Position numbers and translations under genes: made by a program | Shown here: one piece after another, positions 57,162 through 64,000 of the stretch | How positions within the stretch are numbered: position 1 is the stretch's first letter | How the letters are laid out: every line of letters begins with the position of its first letter | Notes under the pieces: generated by a model | What the model saw: the letters and a program-made list of their open reading frames with translations, nothing else | The model's database searches: none | What the model was told of the DNA's origin: nothing | Assembly (NCBI GenBank): GCA_936450465.1 | Contig: OW388291.1 | Location: 35,440,656 to 35,504,655, forward strand | Origin: Gibbula magus | Taxonomy: Eukaryota; Mollusca; Gastropoda; Trochida; Trochidae | Direction: 5' to 3' | DNA: 64,000 nucleotides

Positions 57162-57411
57162 TCATTTGTTTGCCAGTACACGGCGGAATGCTCTTCCAAC
57201 TCTTCGGAAGAACTTTTTGAGAGAGGATTTCTTCTTTCTCTCTGGTTCCTCCTCTGTGACTGGTTCATCTGTTTCCCCAGTGACAGACATAACATCAGAC
57301 AGAGGCACCTTGCTTATCCAATCTGCTACTCTGTATCTAATATCTTCAGATGTTATCTCTTGGTTTGGTAGACTCAGAGACACTTCTTCATTTCTGTCTC
57401 TTACCGTCTCA
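57162..57411 (-). CDS. Cationic-tail protein, exon 3
   Basis: 250 nt from acceptor CTATTCACAG to a stop at 57162-57164. Encodes ETVRDRNEEVSLSLPNQEIT and the C-terminal basic helix. Confidence 0.75.
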
Positions 57412-58901
57412 CTGTGAATAGAACAAGGGATTATGAAGAATTGTATACAAATGCAATCAAAATATAAAATATCACTTTTCGAGCAAACCTGTACAGGTCT
57501 GAGTGACAGGCGGCAGAAATCACGTGAAATGTAATAAACACCCTCAATTATAGTTTATGTAAATTCATTATTACTATTATTATAATGATAAGTAACAGAA
57601 GAAATGTCAGGTACTTCATGTTAGTTATATAATCTTCACAGGTCCGCGTGTATATTGTTATACCATGCCAGGTATACTCTGTTTATTTAAATAGAGGCTA
57701 ACACTGGACTTAACTTTAATGATAGGTTGTATGTTGACATGGATGAAAAGAAAGAAGTGAACATTTTAATATTGAAACAATATTTAATTATGTTTATTGA
57801 AGTGGGGACCATTGAAGAAAACATTAAAGTATCGTATGGGTGTCGGATCTTGAAAGAACGGCAAAGTGTATAAATCCCCAATGAAAGATAAATATAAACA
57901 AACAGACAATATTACCTGATACATCTACATACAGGCAGGTTCACCTCAGCATCCAGGTAAAGCAGTGAATCCCAGACAGAGAAGAGGTGTTTGAGAATTG
58001 GCACATCTGTAATAGAATAATTTATTATAAGCACATTGCCAGTTACAACTCGTACATCCCCGATACACAGATGGTTCTGTTCCGATTAATAAGGAGAACT
58101 AAGTTATCTACACTTATCCATGTTTTAGATTATTTGAAGTTAAATTCATGTTAAAAGAATTCTTAAGTTAACAAGATAAATGTGAATGTCAGTATGTGGC
58201 TCACAAACCGCCGCCATCCGCCCTTTGAGCATTGTGATATCGTAATTTGGTCCAAAACGTGTTGTGGGACTGTCTTTCGAACTTGACTGGAGTTACACAA
58301 CACACAATTTCATATAGGTGTAATAGTTTCCGAGCAACATTGTCCCCATTACATTATCACAGCAGTCATGTTTGTACTAAGTTCAATGTCAGATTCAAAG
58401 ATCATAAGTGTACATTATTAAAAACCCGCCCGAGGTATATTTAATTAATGTTTCAAATTAAATTCCACTATAACCCATTTCTATACTTTAGAATACCAGC
58501 TGATCTGTCTGAATGTTGATGCATGCGAGTTTGAATAACTTTAGACATACTAATGACTTTTAGTTTTCTTTTGAAAATTACATGGTTTTAAAAGCATATA
58601 AGTATAAAAGCTTCGTGTTATTTTCCCTAAAATGGTAATTAAATTCGATTACGAAAATATGAAACTTATCACGTAAAATACCATGTTGTTGATATTTTGA
58701 AAAACAACTTCAAGTATCAGTTAATAAATATCGAAAACAAATATACAAATTCATTAATAAATGCATATTGTCTGAAAATGTATAATCTTAATAATTTCAA
58801 TTAAGAAACTCACCATCTTTTGGTGCCATACGCAGCATAAGTTCTCTCTCCTGCTTCTGACTGATTTTTTCGTCATCAGTTCGACATCTGCGATTCATCA
58901 T
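57162..58901 (-). CDS. Three-exon gene for an unrecognised 142-aa protein with a cationic tail
   Basis: Exons 58814-58901, 57916-58006 and 57162-57411 join in phase to 429 nt, 142 residues plus stop, with GT-AG junctions (GATG|GTGAGT, ATCAG|GTAATA; acceptors TATTACAG and TATTCACAG). It starts with two Met codons at 58901. Residues 1-27 are charged. Residues 31-60 contain a hydrophobic helix-like segment (VPILKHLFSVWDSLLYLDAE) and a CRC. Residues 61-115 are acidic/polar, and 118-142 form a Lys/Arg-rich amphipathic segment (KSSLKKFFRRVGRAFRRVL). There is no signal peptide or known domain that I recognise. The tail could bind membranes, RNA or act in nuclear targeting; this is inference. A CRE/YY1-rich promoter lies directly upstream. 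Confidence 0.75.
57916..58006 (-). CDS. Cationic-tail protein, exon 2
   Basis: 91 nt encoding VPILKHLFSVWDSLLYLDAE then VNLPVCRCI, between TATTACAG and ATCAG|GTAATA. Confidence 0.75.
58814..58901 (-). CDS. Cationic-tail protein, exon 1
   Basis: 88 nt from ATG (58899-58901) encoding MMNRRCRTDDEKISQKQERE then LMLRMAPKD; donor GATG|GTGAGT. Confidence 0.75.
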
Positions 58902-59115
58902 TGTGACGTCAGTAGGTATAGCTATGACTTGACGTAGTTCTGACTTCTCAGTTCAGTGATTTTCAGCAGAATGAGCGGAGAGGCCGCTGCAGTTGTTTAT
59001 ATTGCTAGAGTGCGGACGTCGAAGAGGTACCCCGTTGCTTAGTGACAAGGCATGGCGATCCGCCATGTTGGCTGTCATTACCATTGTGACGTCGCCATTC
59101 TGTTACGTCACAGAA
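58902..59115 (-). promoter_or_regulatory. Promoter region with CRE and YY1-type sites
   Basis: A perfect CRE palindrome TGACGTCA lies at 58904-58911, just before the start codon. CRE-like half sites GTGACGTCG (59086-59094) and TTACGTCA (59103-59110) lie upstream. A GCCAACATGGCG (minus strand, 59061-59072) matches the YY1 consensus. The region is GC-richer than its surroundings. Binding is inferred from motifs. Confidence 0.5.
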
Positions 59116-59870
59116 TAAGATTTCTTGTTCTATTTTTAGTTTTTACTTTGATGTAATATTTTGGAAATATGCAGTTTAGAAAGAAAGAAATAACTTAGAT
59201 ACATTAAAGGCAAATGTTTTACTTACACCAATATATGGTGTTTAACTGTACTGTGTTATATCAGGCTGAATCTATGCATGAGTTTGTTATTCGGCATTTT
59301 CCAGATGTTTTGCATTTTGTTTAATAAGAAAACCCTCATAATTCCAGACTGTATACGAGTGATTTAGAGTTCTCTGTGATTGTGTATTAAGAAGAGACAA
59401 AGCCTTTCTGGCAGTAACTGCGACTGCTGCTTTAAAGAAAATGACTGAATCTATCAATAGTACGCAAACATTGAAGTACATAATTTGTTTGAGGAATATG
59501 TCTCAGTACATTTTCCCTAAAATTCATTTCATGTCTCAAAACCCCTTGATATCCGTGGTATTTTCATATTGTCCTTGAAGTTGAGTGGACAAGTCAAACG
59601 TAAATGTAGATGTCAACATATCTAAAATATAGATATATTGTTAATTTCTAGAGTAAAACCACTAATACAAAACTCAGAGGGTAAGTATGATCGGCATGGC
59701 GCATTGTAACAGATTCCGTATCGATTAATTATTCCAATTACTTTCAATATTCGCTTGGTGTGCCACATGATTTCTTACATAATTTGTGTGTGAGTAGGCC
59801 ATTTAGAATTCTTCCCTGATTAGAAGAATGAGACATTAGGGAAAAGAGATTTAACAGTTTGAAAGTAGCT
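59116..59870. other. Intergenic stretch
   Basis: AT-rich sequence without a supported gene or repeat. Confidence 0.4.
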
Positions 59871-59875
59871 GTTAT

Positions 59876-60802
59876 CAGGGGCGTAGCATCCATTATAAAA
59901 AAAAGCCCGGGCTTACACATGATTTTTTTGGTAAATTTTTGTGTTTGTTATTTTATGTCAAATGACAGACGAGAGGGTCAACGCCAAGTTCTTGGCAGTT
60001 TGTCACTGTACATTTGGGTGTATGGGCAGGTCTTATGCGCCTTTACAGATTTCATGACCTTAACTTTCAATGAAATGCGGAAGACTGTCCAGTCACTCCG
60101 AAAGTTTTTGTTGCCGTTAACTTTTCCAAATTCATTGAATTGAAGAGCTATAATGATTATTTATGTAATGTAGACCTGACGCAACACTAATCATGTAAAA
60201 CTTTGTTTATTTGGTGACCAATTCTTTAAAAAAAGAATACTACTTATATAATATATTTATGAAAAGAATTGAATTGGTTACTAAATTACACTGATTATTA
60301 ATAGTTTGAAATATGGTTGCATTAAAAGTAAATGTGTGATCATCTCGAGTAAGAAACCTTCAAGTCTGTGCACCAGAGGCTATAATACACTTTGCTTATG
60401 TATTTATTGTAAAGTGGCAAACGTTTAATAGGATCAGGCAAGCGGTGAACACACTACATAATACAATCTCCATAAATCGTTTTCAAATCGTGTTACTTTA
60501 ATCAACCACACACAATTCACAACACAAATGCTGACGTTATACAAAATCTACGAAAATATTTCACTTTGTAGATATACTTTATAGTATACTTCATAAGAGA
60601 TCAGTCAATAAAATTAAGTTTTGAAAAGTTAGCAAACTCCCTGGTAAACGCTGAAAATCGAGTATTTAATGCATGGATTTTAACAAATTTCTTGGGGGGG
60701 CATGCCCCCAAACCCCCCTACACATTTCGGGCGCTTCGCGCCCTCACATACTTCAGCAACAATTGCGGGCTTACACATTATTTTAACCTTGCTACGCGCC
60801 TG
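59876..60802. mobile_element. hAT-like non-autonomous transposon with 5-bp duplication
   Basis: The ends CAGGGGCGTAGCA and TGCTACGCGCCTG form an imperfect inverted pair, continued inside by GCCCGGGCTTACACAT and GCGGGCTTACACAT. GTTAT directly flanks both ends (59871-59875, 60803-60807). CAGGGGCGTAGC ends are common in animal hAT elements and a 5-bp duplication fits the hAT5 group. A C/G-rich foldback (GGGGGGGCATGCCCCC) sits near 60693. No transposase. Confidence 0.7.
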
Positions 60803-61073
60803 GTTATTCCTTCAAATCCGACAGATGCCAATTAATTTGTTCAGAACATTCTGCCCATAAAGAAAGAATGGTTCATACATACGTGTCGTTTGACCGCTTC
60901 CGCATTTATAACATGAATTACTTTAAGCGCGAATGTCGTCAATAATGTCACACTCTGGAGTTGTAACCCCAGAAAGCCATATAACTTTGTTACTTACAAA
61001 TTTGAAGTGAGGATATTTGTCCATATTTGGCACCCTAGAGTTGAAGGTCCTAAAAGGCAACTTGAACGCCATC

Positions 61074-61332
61074 AAAATACGATGTTTCAAATGAAACAGT
61101 TTTGAAATGAAATGTAAGTAAACCTGGAAAGCCTTGGTAAAATTTCAACAAGAATTGGCACATTGGAGTCGCCCCTAAAACACCCGTGCCAAATTTGAAG
61201 TTGCTCTGGAAACTAAATAGGGCGCACTATATATACACGGCGAAAATACGATGTTTCAAATGAAACAGTTTTGAAATGAAACGAAAGTAAACCTGGAAAG
61301 CCTTGGTAAAATTTCAAAAAGAATTCGCACCT
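61074..61332. repeat. Two ~90-bp direct repeats
   Basis: 61074-61163 and 61243-61332 share AATACGATGTTTCAAATGAA and GGAAAGCCTTGGTAAAATTT, with few changes. They are separated by 80 bp of unrelated sequence. Confidence 0.85.
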
Positions 61333-61741
61333 TCCGATGTACCACCACAGGAAGCCGATATCGTAATTAAAAACAAGAGTATTTGATGTAGGGTGTAAAT
61401 TATTTTTCACCTACGTTTTATCAGGGAATCATTAGACTAATGCGATAGTTCCTGGTTTTACCTACATTTTAATAACGATATCAGGTTCCTGGGTACAACT
61501 CAGTAGCACTGTGAAGCAGAGTCGACGCCTTGGAGATTTTACGAGCGCTTTCCAGCTGAGCTGATTTCGCACTCGGAGCCTGTATGCCCTTGGGATTTTT
61601 TTTCATCCGGTTCTTGAACCAGACCACATGAACTCGATATAGAGATCGTTCAAATTGTATCGACTGCGGAGTAACGTTAACACGAGAGGTTTTGTGGTCG
61701 ATTTTGAGTTTGAAGAGCTCTTAAAGTTATCTTAGTGGTGA

Positions 61742-61812
61742 CGTAGTGGAGTGAGTGAGTGAGTTATTGTTTAACGCCGCTTCGGCAGTATTGCAGCCAT
61801 TAGCGGCGACTG
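61742..61812 (+). repeat. Short molluscan-type repeat with GTTTAACGCCGCTT
   Basis: GTGAGTGAGTGAGTTATTGT followed by TTAACGCCGCTTCGGCAG and TATTGCAGCCATTAGCGG. Diverged relatives occur at about 47640-47700 (ATCGCCGCTTGG) and 62683-62735 (GCTGCTTGGGCAATATTGCA). From memory this repeat is abundant in molluscan genomes. Confidence 0.6.
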
Positions 61813-63863
61813 TGACGTAGTGGAAATCAGTCTGGTTTTGTGGAGAAATGTATAGTTGATAGGTAGTACGTGCGTTCATTTGTGAATGTCACCAATTCTT
61901 AGCGTATTTACGATATTGGGTTCCTGTTTAAGCGTCCAACGTGTCACCCTGACAGTATCATATCAATTCTTTCTAAATTTTACTTTGAAAAGCTCTTTTT
62001 TCCCACATCAACATTGAGAAACTTTAACTCGCTCGGATATTCTGTTCATGGTCCAGTGTAATACTGGGAGTTGATGAGTATACTAATGGCTACATCCATT
62101 TCTTCCACAGCTTTTAACTGAACCTTCATTAATTACTTATCAGACGTCCACCTGAGACATCATAAAAAGTCTTCCAGTCAGGCTTGAAAGGAGCAGCACA
62201 ACCTTTAAATTAATTCAGATTTCTAGAATTTGAACACGACTTTTTTCCAGCTCTTAAACATCATGACCTTGAATTAATTCGTCACAGTAATACGTCAATT
62301 TAGGTAAAAGTATCTGTAATGTTATATAACCTGTAAGTCCATCATTAAAGAGTTATTACATTACATCTAGTTTTTACTAAATTGCAAGTTTGTTCAATGT
62401 AAAACAAGAGACCTTAAGCCTGCTAAATGTATCAGTAAATAAGTATTTATGGCTGTTATGGGTATTAATGGGTGTACTGGCTGTATAAGAACCTTACTTT
62501 GAAATTTTACATTTCATTCAGCTTCATCTGCAAGAAAATAATCTTATTTCAGTAACTACATGAATTTTTCCAACAGCCTGCAGTCTAACTTTCGGAGCAA
62601 CTTTTAAATTGACAAAGTTTGGGTAAATTTTCAAATCTACTTGCTTTAAATGTACTCTTGTTCTTGAACAAACTGAAGATTGGGGTGAGTTGTTTACGGC
62701 TGCTTGGGCAATATTGCAGCCATTAGCAGCACCTAAAGGTTGGAACAAACGACAGACAGATATACGATTATATATGAAAATCTGTTTATTCAGCATTTAG
62801 CTTTTGATTGTTCCACTGTTGTCCAGTGTTAACCTCATGAGCATTCATTAAGAAAACCATGCACTTAAAATAACTAGACCACACCTTCGGTATGGAATTT
62901 ATTTAATTAAACATGAATATGTTACATGATAAAAATTTCAGTTGGCTAAAATTTATGCTCTACTCAAATACAAGGAGACACTGAATTGTTCTTCTCTTAG
63001 CTGATTCTGATTCATGTTTCGCACTTCAAACTGACTTCACCCACCGTTGTCTCCTTCTCCAAAAATATATTTACAGGACTTCATCATCTGGGCGTTCCTT
63101 CCACAGCCTAAGTGCATCTAGCTTCTAAAATATCTCTGCAGCTGCCTCGATTTTCATACTTAAGTAGCTAAATCAGATAGTCTTTCTCTCTGTAATTCAT
63201 AAATTTACACTATATCAATGATAGATACTATGTTGGCATTGGACATAATAGTTTATACACAACCCATTTCAAACTCGACATGATTTAAATGCCATTTCAA
63301 GGAACATAAGACTTTGATATTTACTCTTGTAGGAGTATGTATGTCTGCCGTGAGTTTGATGTCCATGAGGAGGCAAGTGATTCATGAAGACCAGATCTGA
63401 TCCATGAAGATTACAAGCTTGAGTTGTCACATGGTTGCACGCCTTGAGAACAATGAAGTTTGAACAGCATGGATTCATATATAAATAGTTCACACATTCC
63501 ATTTACAACACAACTGAATGATGATGTTTGTTTCAATGACAACTGCTGTGTGTACTCAGCTTGGCATTACTAAACTCTCTCCCGCAATAAACAAACCATT
63601 TTTCTGGACGACCCTTTCTTCACCAGTCTGTAAACCATCATAGAAAGGAGGCGCCGACATAATCTATGAACATATCTTTGGTTCACAACGGCCTGTCAAC
63701 ATGCACTGTTGACCAACAACTCAGCACAGGTGGTTTTCAGTTGCTGGTCATGGAATTCCTGAGGTGAAATCCTGTTACGAGGGTTCTGTCAACGAAGCAT
63801 GGGAGATGAACGATTGTGATTGGTCGCGACAGTTGCTCCCGATGCGCGACTGAACTAGTGACC
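61813..63863. other. Intergenic stretch at the window end
   Basis: No exon is supported. A diverged copy of the GTTTAACGCCGCTT repeat lies at about 62683-62735. The last ~100 bp, with CG-rich TGGTCGCGACAG and CCGATGCGCGAC, could be the promoter of the gene starting at 63864. Confidence 0.4.
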
Positions 63864-64000
63864 ATGGCGACGACAACAACGACGACAGTGGAATGGTTAG
63901 TTGAAGTCAATTCACATCCAGACAGGCCCTCTGCTGTTTTTCATGTTGCTGCCAGGGTTGTCGTGCATTTAGTGCTAGGCCGAAAACACATACGTACATG
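63864..64000 (+). CDS. Possible start of a gene running off the window
   Basis: The ATG sits in good context (GTGACCATGG). The frame stays open for 45 codons to the edge: MATTTTTTVEWLVEVNSHPD and then a Val/Ala/His-rich stretch. CG-richer sequence directly upstream supports a promoter. I do not recognise the protein and cannot tell whether exon 1 ends inside the window. Confidence 0.35.
   Translation, partial: MATTTTTTVEWLVEVNSHPDRPSAVFHVAARVVVHLVLGRKHIRT

Noticed and set aside
1..64000. CRISPR array, bacterial operon or viral genome segment
   Set aside because: The regular tandem arrays have no spacers; genes are spliced and eukaryotic; no viral structural or polymerase signature was seen.

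Overview
The window is animal nuclear DNA: AT-rich, gene-poor, with spliced genes and dense small transposable elements. Repeats with tandem cores, GGAC/ACGG tetranucleotide tails and terminal GATGAGCTA motifs (pearl/HINE-like), plus a short repeat carrying GTTTAACGCCGCTT, point to a mollusc. I think a bivalve is more likely than a gastropod but cannot prove it. No bacterial or viral genes were seen.

Layout. 1-618 is the 3' end of a gene for a single-pass membrane protein. 1755-2495 (-) and 23718-24380 (+) are two diverged TMEM86/YhhN-family (lysoplasmalogenase-like) genes, head to head across 21 kb of repeats. 27574-38261 (-) and 46247-51485 (-) are two tandem paralogues of mARC, the MOSC-domain molybdenum amidoxime reductase. 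I could assemble both completely: copy B has 7 coding exons (326 aa) and copy A has 6 (327 aa). Exon lengths match at 177, 175, 141 and 112 nt, and B carries one extra intron directly before the second Cys of the CTRC motif. 57162-58901 (-) is a three-exon gene for an unrecognised 142-aa protein with a strongly cationic tail and a CRE/YY1-rich promoter. 63864-64000 (+) may be the first exon of another gene.

Mobile DNA. There is an apparently intact DD34E Tc1-like transposon in the last intron of mARC-B. TTAA-flanked MITEs include nested and empty-site examples. Five pearl/HINE-like elements were found, along with a Mutator-like element with 92-bp inverted repeats and a captured coding fragment. 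Others are a hAT-like element, several foldbacks, a perfect 99-bp palindrome with target duplication, and a 2-kb directly repeated block.

Most striking: (1) mARC-B exon 3 ends inside a 43-bp minisatellite whose every unit repeats the exon end plus its 5' splice site, about 26 times; (2) the same gene's stop codon region has been amplified into a 22-bp array; (3) an intron of this gene holds, on the opposite strand, a textbook hammerhead ribozyme fold.
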